A stretch of 64,000 bases of DNA from Actinernus sp. WN-2022. Taxonomy: Eukaryota > Cnidaria > Anthozoa > Actiniaria > Actinernidae. The notes under the pieces are model-generated. The model had not been told where the DNA came from. It was given only the letters and a program-made list of their open reading frames with translations, and did no database searches. This document shows, one piece after another, positions 1-9,389 of this stretch (its first letter is position 1; the number at the start of each line of letters is the position of its first letter). Position numbers and translations under genes: made by a program. The DNA is taken from positions 81,553,537 to 81,617,536 of the forward strand of contig JAOWCC010001589.1 of assembly GCA_030867875.1 (NCBI GenBank). Direction: 5' to 3'.

Positions 1-1
1 G

Positions 2-1408
2 ACTGTCGACACAAATACAATTGTGGAGGGCAAAACGGAAATGCCCCCTTCGCTACATGATAAGGAAGACGCGTGTGCTATTTCGGTCAACCCAACATTT
101 AACCTAAAGGAAGCCCAGCGGAACGATCCAAACCTCGTTAAGTTTATCAATCTTAAAATGCGCGGCGCTGCGAAACCAAGCTTGGCAGAATGGGCAAATG
201 AAGACCAATGCTTGAAATCTCTTCATAGACATTACGATCGCCTTTTTGTTCGGGACAATTTGCTAGTCAGATCCCTTGGCAGTCGACTACCACACCCGAA
301 TTACGTCATCGTTGTGCCAGAGTGTCTTAGAGACGAGGTCTTAAGAGGAATGCATGATAATCCTTTTTCCGGTCACCTCGGAGTAACTCGGACCGAGGAA
401 AGAATTCGTCGACGCTTTTACTGGCCGGGAATTCGACTGGCGGTCGATCAGTACGTTAAGCGATGCCCCGAATGCGCGCAAAAAACGAGCCCGGTTACCC
501 GTAACAAAGCACCGTTAGGTAGTATAGAAGTTGGAGAGCCTTTTACGTTTTGGGCCATGGATTACATGGGGCCATTACCAGAAACCGCCAGCGGCAATAA
601 ACATATCCTCGTCATGGTCGATCACTTTACAAAGTGGTGCGAAGCTATTCCAACGAAAGATCAAAAAGCAAGTACCGTCGCCCCAATTTTAATACGTAAC
701 GTGTTTTCGCGATTCGGACCACCGGTTGTGCTACATTCCGATCAAGGGCGAAATTTTGAGAGCAACTTAATGCACGAAGTGTGTGACGTATTGGGTATCA
801 CTAAGACTAGGACTACTGCGTACAATCCGAGATGTGACGGCCAAACCGAGCGCCAGAACAGAACGCTACAACAAATGCTGGCGTCTTTTGTCTACCGTCG
901 TAGGGACGATTGGGATTTATGGATAGATAGTGTTGTATATGCCAACAACACTAGTCGGCACGAATCGTTAGGACTTTCACCGTACGAGGTAGTGTTCGGT
1001 TGCACTCCTAGACTTCCACTCGAATTAGAATTGGGCGTACCACTGTCTAATCCAGCAGCTCAGAGCGATTATATTCGCTCGATCAGGTCGGTTTTTAGGG
1101 ATATTAGACATATCGCGAGGAATAACCTCTCTAAGGCAGGAGAATACCAGCTCAGTCAAAACCAATGTAGAACAAATGCTTGGCAGCCGTTTCATGAAGG
1201 TCAGGCAGTAATGCTTAAAAGGCCCAAGGGATGGAAATTCGGCAGCAAATGGCATGGGCCTTATGAAATAGCTAAACAACTTGGGGTTGACTATAAGATA
1301 AGGTCGAGGGATGGTAAGGAGAAGGTCGTTCACCACGACCATCTTAAGCTTAGTTACATTCCATTCAGGCAGGGTCAGGTTGTTTGCCCAGCTAGGGAGA
1401 CAGGCTAG
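2..1408 (+). CDS. Ty3/gypsy retrotransposon pol, integrase part (5' end outside window)
   Basis: The reading frame is open from the window edge to the stop, so this is the C-terminal part of a pol polyprotein. It shows a zinc-binding HHCC module (GHLGVTRTEERIRRRFYWPG followed by the CPEC pair), then an integrase core with the three acidic residues in the expected settings (WAMDYMGP, LHSDQGRNFES, DGQTERQN). Near the end is a GPY-type C-terminal module (WHGPYEIAKQL). The enzyme inserts the cDNA copy of the element into chromosomes. No stop or frameshift interrupts this portion, so the copy may be young. A polypurine tract and a probable 3' LTR follow directly, as expected for this order. Reverse transcriptase and RNase H should lie left of the window. 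Family assignment is firm; the clade within Ty3/gypsy is not resolved. Confidence 0.93.
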   Translation, partial: TVDTNTIVEGKTEMPPSLHDKEDACAISVNPTFNLKEAQRNDPNLVKFINLKMRGAAKPSLAEWANEDQCLKSLHRHYDRLFVRDNLLVRSLGSRLPHPNYVIVVPECLRDEVLRGMHDNPFSGHLGVTRTEERIRRRFYWPGIRLAVDQYVKRCPECAQKTSPVTRNKAPLGSIEVGEPFTFWAMDYMGPLPETASGNKHILVMVDHFTKWCEAIPTKDQKASTVAPILIRNVFSRFGPPVVLHSDQGRNFESNLMHEVCDVLGITKTRTTAYNPRCDGQTERQNRTLQQMLASFVYRRRDDWDLWIDSVVYANNTSRHESLGLSPYEVVFGCTPRLPLELELGVPLSNPAAQSDYIRSIRSVFRDIRHIARNNLSKAGEYQLSQNQCRTNAWQPFHEGQAVMLKRPKGWKFGSKWHGPYEIAKQLGVDYKIRSRDGKEKVVHHDHLKLSYIPFRQGQVVCPARETG

Positions 1409-1570
1409 TTTCATTTTGTTGATAATGAACCCAGAGACCTGGGACTCCCTAGAACAAGACCTGCCGGACTCAGACAGCAGATACGACCCCCGAAGCGTTA
1501 CGGTTTTAATTCATAGCATTATATACAATGACTAACATCTATTAGTAAACCCTGTTCTCGGGACGAGAAC

Positions 1571-1593
1571 AAAAAAAGGGGGGGGGGGAATGG
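1571..1593 (+). other. Polypurine tract of the gypsy element
   Basis: A run of A then G lies between the pol stop and the first TG of the probable LTR. This is the position and composition of the plus-strand primer used in reverse transcription of LTR retrotransposons. Confidence 0.7.
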
Positions 1594-1876
1594 TGTGACG
1601 ATCTCTAACCATATCATAAAAGTAACATGTGTATAATCAGATAGCTTTAGAATGGGACGTGATTCGGTTAGTTCGCCGGAGTCCTGTGGGCGCCGGTCTT
1701 ACATTATTTCATACCACAGATTTCCGGAACAACCTTGTATATGTAATGTGAGCAATGTGCTCCTAGAATGACAGACTGTATGTATGATATAAAAAGGAGA
1801 AACTGGAGAATAAAGTCAGTTCTGAACTAGAAGGTTGGAGTATTGTTGTAACTTCAAAGAGTCTCGGTACGCTACA
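1594..1876 (+). mobile_element. Probable 3' LTR of the gypsy element
   Basis: It starts TGTGACG directly after the polypurine tract and ends CGCTACA, an imperfect inverted pair with TG and CA ends. Inside are a TATA-like GATATAAAAAGG at about 1786-1797 and an AATAAA at 1809-1814, the usual promoter and polyadenylation order. The 5' LTR is outside the window, so the right boundary cannot be checked by LTR-LTR comparison and may be off by some bases. Confidence 0.55.
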
Positions 1877-2097
1877 CGTAAGACTACCATAGTAAAGGAA
1901 TGCAAGAACACCACCATACTCCCTTGTCTTATTAATAATTTGTAGTCTATATCTTCTGAGCAATATCTACATACTGGCTGTTTTCCAAAACTTATTCCTT
2001 TGGCAACAAGGGTGACAAAACAAGATCTACACATCGTCCATCCGCAACAAAGCAACGGGAGTAATTGTTTTGGTGGCCAATCACCACACTTCAAACA
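1877..2097 (-). CDS. Possible exon with RING-like zinc finger, cut by the gypsy LTR
   Basis: On the minus strand a T-rich stretch ending in AG leads at 2097 into an open frame. It begins CLKC and continues with CCGWTMCRSC and CRYC, a spacing of Cys pairs like a RING or related zinc finger (C-x2-C, then a C-x-W-x2-C-x2-C block where RING proteins usually have a His, then C-x2-C). The frame runs on into the gypsy LTR, so the 3' part is either an intron or was displaced by the insertion. No full gene can be assembled. It could belong to an E3-ligase-like host gene or to another mobile element. Metal-binding character is plausible; function is unknown. Confidence 0.35.
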
Positions 2098-2758
2098 CTA
2101 AATAAAAAAATAAAAAAAAATTGTTGGATGTGAAAACATAATTTCCTCCATTGAAACCTCCCCCATCCCTCCCAGTCGGATAGCTCCGTATAGACTGGGT
2201 GGTGGGGGCATCGGCGGTAGGTGATGCCTGTTTTGCAGTGCATTCTGCAGATAGTCATGTTGGAAAAACATGATTGACACCACATAAATATAAACTCTGT
2301 CAAGGGTTTGACATTCAGGGCCCCACTAACAGCGGTGGTAAACGAAAAGTTCCTGTTGAACTCCATGGGCTGACCCGTGTTGTTCCATGAATACGTTCCT
2401 TTAAAATTTGTGGCCACATGCTTGAGTAATAATAGGCTTGGATTTAATCGGGACTGATGATTCCTTTTTCGTTTGTCGATTCTCTGTTGCGTGCAAACGT
2501 ACTCCCCAATTTTAGTAAGGATCTCAACGGGTAATCCGAGCTGCCTTATTATTTTTGCATGTGCATAGTGGTGATTGCTATGAAAATTCTGTTTGGGAAA
2601 AAATAAAATAAAAATAAAAAAGAGGAATGGCATGAATAATGCTTTAGAGGAATTGTTTCTGTAGAGGCACTCTTACCAGAGCGGGAGGTCCCGAGAGGAC
2701 CTCCGAGAAAACCTATAAAAATTAACCAAATTGTGTGGTCGTGGGGAATTTTTGCCAA
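2098..2758 (-). other. Possible upstream minus-strand exon(s), unknown product
   Basis: A clean acceptor (pyrimidine tract then CCCAAACAG) precedes an open stretch from 2588 leftwards to about 2290. It contains LGLPVEILTKIGEYV, which faintly resembles the start of an F-box, and a basic KRKR segment. A second open stretch (about 2280-2130) reads HHLPPMPPPPSLYGA in another frame. Together with the RING-like exon they may be parts of one decayed gene, but the frames do not join without assumptions. No function is claimed. Confidence 0.25.
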
Positions 2759-3099
2759 TAAAAATGAACGGCCTGTTAAGCAGAGTCCGAACGCTACACT
2801 GTCTTTTTAGGGGGAGGGGACGGAGAACAACTTACATGGTCCAGATTTAAGTCTTCAACTCCATAAACATTCTAGAAAAAAACAAAAGAAAAAAATTGTG
2901 GTTGTGGTCCAAGATAAAAAAATATTTCAGCAGGTCAGCACCTCTCTCTCTCTCTGCGGGGCCTTCGGTTCGCCATCTTGCTCTGCTTTTTCTTTTGTTT
3001 TTCTTTGTGCTCTGAGCTGTAGAAATAAAAATGAAACCAAAGAAAAAAATTGGATTAGTAAAGCCACATGTTGAATTTCAAGAGAGAATTTCGTGTCAT
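2759..3099. other. Non-coding stretch
   Basis: AT-rich sequence with A-runs and a short CT microsatellite near 2943-2955. I see no gene or element boundary here. Confidence 0.5.
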
Positions 3100-3159
3100 C
3101 TTACCTGGCTGAGTGTTTGGTTCAAAGGCGCCGAAGTTCATTCAACCTTCAGTATTTAT

Positions 3160-3860
3160 GGGGCAAATCCTGGGCTCTGATTGGTGCACTTTTCTTGGCC
3201 TGGGATTGGTTTGCTAAACGGAGCGCGCGCTGTGAGTGGTGGATTTCAATCCGTTTTTTAGCTTTTTTAGCTCAAGCGTTTTTCGGGCGGACCAAGAACC
3301 TCAATTTCTACCCCAAAACCTAAGTAGAAACTTCCAAAATTTTCTAGTGGCTTTCCCCCTAAGGACTTCTTAGTTTTCCCCGTCTTTTCCCGCCTCATTC
3401 GACCCGGGAGAGGGTTCATTTTCCTACCGAAACCCCGCGCAAGCTAAATCAAGTTAACCTAAAAGTTCACTTTTTGTGAAAATCGGATCGAAAAAAAACC
3501 ACCAATCCCGAAGCGCGCGCCGTAGCGTGACCTTGTCCTTGGTTGACCTTAACCTTGCTCTGGGATAAACTGGTTTGACTAGTTTTCCTAGTTGGCCTAG
3601 TTTACCTAGTGGATCTAGTTTGGAGGAACAAGGAGGGCTTTGGGAAGGCTTTTTGAGGGTGAGATTAGGTTACGGATAAAAGAAGAAAGAAAGATGGACT
3701 CCCCCCGGGAGGGCTCTAGACAATTTCGAAGAATAAGCTTAGGGGTAGGGGGGAGGTTTTGAGCCAAAAGCGGATCGAAATCCACCAATCCCGAGGCGTG
3801 TTCATTCTAGGGGACCAATCACAGGCCGATAAAAGTGCACCAAACAGAGAGGAGTGAAAA
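3160..3860 (+). promoter_or_regulatory. Candidate regulatory region with three related CCAAT/ATTGG modules
   Basis: Three related modules occur at about 3171-3260, 3470-3530 and 3765-3845. Each carries a GATCCG- or GGATCG-like word, CACCAATCCCG or its complement, and a GC-rich GCGCGC core. The first is on the opposite strand to the other two. The last module is followed by GATAAAAG and then by the acidic ORF, so it may be the 5' control region of the Polinton piece. This is inference from position and repetition only. Confidence 0.3.
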
Positions 3861-3900
3861 AAATAAAAAGTGAGAGAAGATTTTTTTTGGATTAGTTTCC

Positions 3901-4470
3901 TTGAATTATCTAGACGAAGAAGGAGAGGAAGTGACGGTAACGGTAGAGGAAGAAAAAGAGGACAACCCTTATGTTTTATCACAGCCGGGGTGGTCGGAGG
4001 AAATTCTCCCGCCACCCGCTTTTACCGACGTGGAAGAAATTCCTTTAGAAGAAAATGAGCTTGTGACTTACGAAGAAGACACTTCTTGGTACAATGAGGA
4101 CGATTTGTACACCTTCCTTCAAGACATGAATCCCCCCCCGGGGGAGGACTCCTCTTTGTCTCAAGACGCGTTTGGTATTCCCGAGGAGGAGGCTCTAGAG
4201 GCCCTTCTAACCTGAGTGGAACTTTCCCGAAGTCCTGCCCGAAATTTGCCGTGAAGACCTTGACGAAGGGCTACCCGAAGTTCATTCCGAAGTTTGTGCC
4301 GAAGACAACGATTGGGATATGACCACTTGCTTAACAGAGTTGTTTCCTAGCGCCTCCCACGAACCCCACACAAATCGGAAACGCGTTGCAGAACAGCAGG
4401 GGGGTGGCGGGAAGAAGAAAAAAATAAACGTAGAAGAAATAGTAGGAGTAGAAGTAGGAGAAGAAGATGA
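3901..4470 (+). pseudogene. Polinton-linked acidic ORF, copy A (frameshifted)
   Basis: An open frame of about 104 residues is very rich in Glu and Asp (for example DEEGEEVTVTVEEEKED). It stops at 4215, but the homologous reading continues in another frame to about 4470 with repeated PEV/PEI segments and a basic KRK tail, so this copy carries a frameshift. A related copy with the same tail lies inverted at 11950-12252. In both places it sits just upstream of Polinton polymerase N-terminal sequence, so it probably belongs to the same element. I do not recognise a family; the composition suggests a disordered, possibly nucleic-acid-mimicking or regulatory protein, which is only inference. Confidence 0.5.
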
Positions 4471-4759
4471 AGAAAATTTGAACTGATCCAAACAAGAACA
4501 AGAGCCTGCAAAACATTCAAGACAACGTGCAAAGATTACGAACTGAAAATCAAGACGAAATCCCGCGCGACTCTGGCTGAGGTAAGTCGAAAGTATGACT
4601 ACACTAATTTTGGCGTGACGTCACGACCGCGCGCGGTGGCGCGTGGGATTAACATCCCTGTTCAGAATTGCAAAGGAACTGGGTGGGTTCGAGTCCCCGC
4701 GCGTGGAAGCCCAATTGTTTCTATTTTTTTTTTCTCTCCACTACCCTTAATACATAGGA

Positions 4760-5845
4760 CAACTATTTTTATTTAATTAATTTTACCGAGCGGGGGAGGG
4801 GGTCGTCCGGCCCGCTGCTGTACCACTGATTTGGAAAAATTTAAAAAAAGCAAAAGAAGTATTTTGAGAATCCAAAACGAAGACGAGTTGTGTATGGCCA
4901 GAGGATTGATCACGGCGTTGTCCAAGGAGCAGCAACATCCGCAGTATGATGCGATAAGAAAGGGGAGATCCCTACAACGTACCCTAGCCGTGGAACTCCA
5001 TCGTCAGGCGGGGGTCCCTTGCCAACCGTGCGGACTACCCGAACTCAAGAAATTTCAGGATTACTTGGCAGAACAAGGCGTGGAAGTAAATCTGGTCTCT
5101 CGGGCGCACATGAATAGCATCATCTATTCAGGACACCTCCCCGAGGCGCAGTACCATCTTTACCTGTACCAAACGACGGACCACCACTTCGATGTGATCA
5201 CCAACATGAGGGGGTTGATGAACGCCAAGTACTTTTGCCCTCTCTGTCAAAAGACCTACGATGACCCTAGACAACACGCTTGTGACACGACGTGTGGTTG
5301 CTGCGGTGCCAAGAATTGTTCTCCCCTCCCCCCAGGAGAAAAACGGGATTGGAAAAAATGCGAACAATGCCATCGGTGGTTCAAGAGTGAGGACGGGGCA
5401 TGGGGTCCTGTACGCAAGGGAATGGAGTTATTGTGAGCGGTACACCCGTTGCGATCAGTGTGGTGTGACCGTGGACCATCTGGCTCGGGAGCGGCAACAA
5501 CAACAACCAGTGGTCCACGTGTGTGGGGAATACAACTGCCGTAGATGTAAAACCATTGTCCCTCCGGACCACCTGTGTTACATGCAACCGGCTGACCAGA
5601 AGACGCCGAGGCTCGAAACAGAAGAAGAAGATGAGGATGAAGAGGGTCTGGAGAGCGCGGTCACAGAAGAAGAGGAGTGGAGTGAGGACAAGTTCCGGTA
5701 CCTCTTCTTCGACTTTGAAGCCATGCCCCTGGAGGCTCAGCATGTGGTCAATTTTGCGGGGATCTCTAAAGTGTGTGAGCTCTGTGTGACGACAGACTGG
5801 ACCACCTGCCATCAATGTGGACCCCGGAAAGTAGAATTTAAAGGT
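4760..5845 (+). pseudogene. Polinton/Maverick protein-primed DNA polymerase B, N-terminal fragment (copy A)
   Basis: The conceptual protein has the N-terminal signature of Polinton polymerases: a KRSILRIQNEDELCMARGL segment, a GVPCQPCGLPE segment and HFDVITNMRGLMNAKYFC. A Cys-rich region with several CxxC pairs follows, and then FFDFEAMPLE, the exonuclease I motif (DxE). Two frames are needed: the first ends at 5436 and the second carries the reading on to 5878, with the shift at about 5385-5400. The match ends near 5845, where LINE sequence on the other strand begins, so the rest of the exonuclease and all polymerase motifs are missing. The enzyme would replicate the element by protein priming; this copy cannot. 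The call rests on motif recognition and is fairly secure. Confidence 0.8.
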
Positions 5846-6488
5846 GAATCAAGAAGATGGCATGCTTCTCAAGAGTAGACTTGCGACTTTGTTTTTGAAA
5901 AATGACAACTTTAGTCTTCTTATCATTGACTGACATCACCAGTCCTTACAGTACTGCTGTAAAGTATTGATGCTCTTTTGAAGACCTGTGGCACTAGTGG
6001 AGATGAGGACCAGATCATCTGCATAAAATAAACTGGATAGCGAGGAACCATTAGGTAAGATGACCGGATCAAGACCACTGTATTTTGTAAAATGAACGGT
6101 AAATCATTTAAATATAAGTTAAATAGCAGTGGAGATAGTATACATCCTTGGCGAACTCCTTATATTTAAAAAAATATTAGTTCTCATGTGTTCTGACTTG
6201 ATGCAGCATTCAGTTTTAGAATACATGTCAGAAATTAGACGATATAATTGTCCTCCTATTTCATATTTAAGTAATTTCATTAGTAATCCAGGATGCCAAA
6301 TTGAATCAAACGCCTTTCGAAAGTCCACAAAACAACAGAATAATTTCCCTTTCGTCGTGTTGGTAACATATTTATCAACCAGTGTCCCTAAAGAGAAAAT
6401 GTGATCAGCAGTTCTATTACCCGGTAAAAAAACAATTTGTGAGAGATGTAATGTGTTTTTTGTTTTAAGAAGTGTGTGTAGTCTGCCA
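5841..6488 (-). pseudogene. LINE reverse transcriptase fragment (palm region)
   Basis: Minus-strand reading gives FVDFRKAFDSIWHPGLL (reverse transcriptase motif with the first catalytic Asp), then a frameshift. After it come GCILSPLLFNLYLNDLPF and YADDLVLIS, the catalytic box. Upstream is GNRTADHIFSLGTL, a usual lead-in for this type. Stops and shifts make it a dead copy. It is probably the downstream continuation of the LINE family found at 7816-8208 and 8426-8867, separated from it by other insertions. Confidence 0.8.
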
Positions 6489-7809
6489 TTAAAGGGGCCG
6501 TCTCACCCACAGTGCTTAGCGTGCTTTTGTTATTGTTTATATCCGGGACTTTGACCCCTTGTTCACGGCGGGAACCTCACGAACTAAGCGTATTCTTTAT
6601 GTTGGTGACAAGATAATTTTGATTTGAACATGGATGACCTTGATGAAACGAATAGTACCTTAACAAGTTGAATGTTATACAGCAGTAATTGGCTGTACTA
6701 TAACATTTACCGCTCACCCGTCGCTGCTGTAAACATAGAACACTCTCCGGGTAATACTAATAATTATGAAAGCGATAGGTTTCTCTGGGGTTTCTCTCCT
6801 CGGTTTTATTTTTACTTGCAGACAGAGAGAGAGAGATCTGCTAGCAGGCAATCTCGTTGCTGGCAGTAGCAGAGAACCAGTTCAAGAGAGAACAGTGAAC
6901 GAATTACAGCTCGTTTCGATGAGAAATTAGTATCACGGCGGCTCTGTTATCAAATTTCGTGCGAGTATAAACTTTGATCGATCATCTCGGCGAAATCACT
7001 GTGTGAAAGCCCTTCGAAACAAGAGAGAGAGACCTGTTTCCACAAGTTAAACGCCGAAGCCCTCAAAATAATTTTAGGGAATTGCCCAATTCTTTTCGGG
7101 TCGACCAAGCGAAGTTTCGTTGCCTATAATATTTACCGCTCATCCGTCGCTTCCGAACCCAGCTGTCATCAGTACTATAAACAGAGAATATCGAATTATG
7201 AAAAGAGAGGTTTCTCCCCTCGGTTTTATTATTCCCTGCAGAGAGAGATCATCTGCTAGCAGGCAATCTCGTTGCTGGTGCAGAGAACCAGTTCAAGAGA
7301 GAACAGTGAACGAATAACAGCTCGCTTGAATAGGAAATTATTATCATGCAGTCTCGGCGGCTTTGTTTGTCAAATTTCGTGTGAGTATAAACTTCAAATG
7401 ATCGACACGGTCAATCCGAAAATCTCGGCAAAATCACTGTCTAAAAGCCTGAATCCGCCCTTCGAACCAGAGAGAGACCTATTTCCACAAGTTAAACGCC
7501 AAAGCCCTGAAAATAATGTTAGGAAACTGTTCTTCAAGTAGAGTTTTGTTGCAAATTGTGGTCACGTAACTCACCAGACACGGTGTTCAAAAACCCAAAT
7601 CGGCTCAAAGACAGTAGATACTCGCTAATATATCTTTATATACTAGCGGTTTTTATCAAAAGGGGAGTGCTGCGAGCAGCTTGAAGATTTGGCCTGTAGT
7701 GATGACTGAGGTTGTTATTTAATTTCTCTGCTAGGAGACTTCTCTGAAGGCAAAGAGAAAATGAAAGACCTAACTGAGAAATTAAACATTGGACTGAACT
7801 CCCCTTTAA
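6489..7809 (+). mobile_element. TTAA-ended non-autonomous element
   Basis: It starts TTAAAGGGGCCGTCTCACCC and ends with the complement of TTAAAGGGGAGTTCAGTCC, so both ends carry TTAA plus AAGGGG. TTAA targets are typical of piggyBac-like transposons, but no transposase is present. Related ends occur at 8210 and 61521-61836. The interior is mostly a two-copy tandem repeat. Confidence 0.55.
6700..7560 (+). repeat. Two diverged tandem copies of a ~430-bp unit
   Basis: The unit at about 6700-7122 is repeated at about 7123-7560. Shared landmarks in the same order include ATTTACCGCTCA, CTGCTAGCAGGCAATCTCG, GAGAACCAGTTCAAGAGAG, AAATTTCGTG, and TTTCCACAAGTTAAACGCC. Copies differ by many substitutions and short indels, so the duplication is old. 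No coding potential is apparent. Confidence 0.75.
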
Positions 7810-7815
7810 TTCGCT

Positions 7816-8208
7816 GATTTACACTCTTCTATAGACGAGAACAAACTCTCTCAAGACCAAAACAATATCATCGAGATAGTTAATAAACCTGATATATCCG
7901 ATAGGCATGGTACTACTATGGATGTGCCAATATCTAATGCCGAGTTAAGAAAAGCAATAAAAAAACTAAAGAATAGAAAAGCACCAGGAATTGATAAAAT
8001 CCGCAATGAGATGTTAAAATGTGGAGTGAATATATTAATTCCCATAATTTCTAAACTATTTAATCTTATTTTGAGAGCCGGAGTTTATCCTGACATATGG
8101 ACAAAAGGTATAATCAGTGCAATTTACGAATCAGGTGATAAATCAGATCCTTCAAACTACAGAGGAATTTGTGTGACAAGCTGTTTAGGCAAATTATTTT
8201 GCTTCGTT
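7816..8208 (+). pseudogene. LINE reverse transcriptase fragment, N-terminal part (plus arm of an inverted pair)
   Basis: The frame contains ELRKAIKKLKNRKAPGIDKI, the conserved start of non-LTR reverse transcriptases, then DIWTKGIISAIYESGDK and NYRGICVTSCLGKLF. It breaks off at a TTAAAGGG element end at 8210. An almost identical copy lies inverted at 8426-8794. Confidence 0.8.
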
Positions 8209-8425
8209 CTTAAAGGGCCCGTCTCACCCACAGTGCTTAGCGCGCTCACATAGCATAACGGCCATTTTCGATGCCATCGAAATCCAGCAGAGTTTTATGG
8301 CAGTGGTCTTAATCTTCTCTACATCTCTGCCATCCTTCCAGCTATCGTAAAAAAAATCATATTAGGTTGAGCCTCTTATTTAAGTGTTTTAAATTATTTG
8401 GTGATGTAAATTTTAGTTTTATTTC
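8209..8425 (+). mobile_element. Spacer with a TTAA-element left end
   Basis: Begins TTAAAGGGCCCGTCTCACCC, then CAGTGCTTAGCG, matching the left end of the 6489-7809 element. I find no matching right end before 8425, so it is a truncated copy or solo end sitting between the two LINE arms. Confidence 0.4.
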
Positions 8426-8890
8426 AGCTTGTCACACAAATTCCTCTGTAGTTTGAAGGATCTGATTTATCACCTGATTTATAAATTGCACTGATTATAC
8501 CTTTTGTCCATATGTCAGGATAAACTCCGGCTCTCAAAATAAGATTAAATAGTTTAGAAATTATGGGAATTAATATATTCACTCCACATTTTAACATCTC
8601 ATTGCGGATTTTATCAATTCCTGGTGCTTTTCTATTCTTTAGTTTTTTTATTGCTTTTCTTAACTCGGCATTAGATATTGGCACATCCATAGTAGTACCA
8701 TGCCTATCGGATATATCAGGTTTATTAACTATCTCGATGATATTTTTTGGGTCTTGAGAGAGTTTGTTTTCGTCTATAGAAGAGTGTAAATCATTAAAGT
8801 GTTTATAGAGATTGTTTAACGGAATTGGTTGTTTGGGAGGGTTACCATTTGCATTGTTAAGCGACATTCACCATCTATCTGTCGTTTGGT
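8426..8890 (-). pseudogene. LINE reverse transcriptase fragment (minus arm of an inverted pair)
   Basis: Minus-strand translation repeats the plus arm: ELRKAIKKLKNRKAPGIDKI, then DIWTKGIISAIYKSGDK and NYRGICVTS. It extends further upstream (PLNNLYKHFNDLHSSIDENK). The sequence is open over about 147 codons with one Glu/Lys difference noted against the other arm. It ends at the acceptor-like CAGCTTG at 8426, where unrelated AT-rich sequence begins. Confidence 0.8.
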
Positions 8891-9389
8891 CTGTCCGGAA
8901 AATGAGACTCCATATATAGAGACCTACCACAGCACTTATCATTCAATCTGAAGATGGATGGGCGCCCATTCTGTGGTAGGTGTCAATTTATAAAAAACAC
9001 AATTTAAAAAATATATATATTCTGATATTGAAATATATTGTTTTGATTTGGAAGATTACGAAACAGTATACTTTTGTTTGGTCCTAAATGATTACTATTC
9101 TTGGTGAAATATTCCCAATTAGCTGTGACACAAGGAGGTAGGGGTCGGGTAAATTTAAAAGTTTCCAATTAATCTTAACAAACATTATTTTGCTGCTTTA
9201 ATTCAGTTATAAGCAAAGATCAAGTGATAATGGGGATTGTATGATCCCCTTGTCGATCGATGTGCAGACATCGATGCAAAGTGCTAGCTAAGTCTGTATA
9301 CCCCCGCCGCGGCTCGCCGAGGGCCAGTATAGACCAAATCAGGGCCTCGGAGTGGTCGAAACCGTTATAGGACAAACCCGGTCTCCGGA
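8891..9389. other. Non-coding stretch
   Basis: Contains a short inverted pair ACCTACCACAG / CTGTGGTAGGT (about 8921-8983) and, near 9333-9405, two diverged copies of a ~37-bp GC-rich unit sharing TCCGGAGTGGT / CTCGGAGTGGT. No gene is visible. Confidence 0.4.

Noticed and set aside
1025..1414. Minus-strand frame inside the gypsy integrase
   Set aside because: Shadow of the integrase frame on the other strand.
4620..4710. tRNA gene suggested by GGGTTCGAGTCCCC
   Set aside because: The T-arm stem does not pair beyond three bases and no A box or anticodon arm fits at the right distance.
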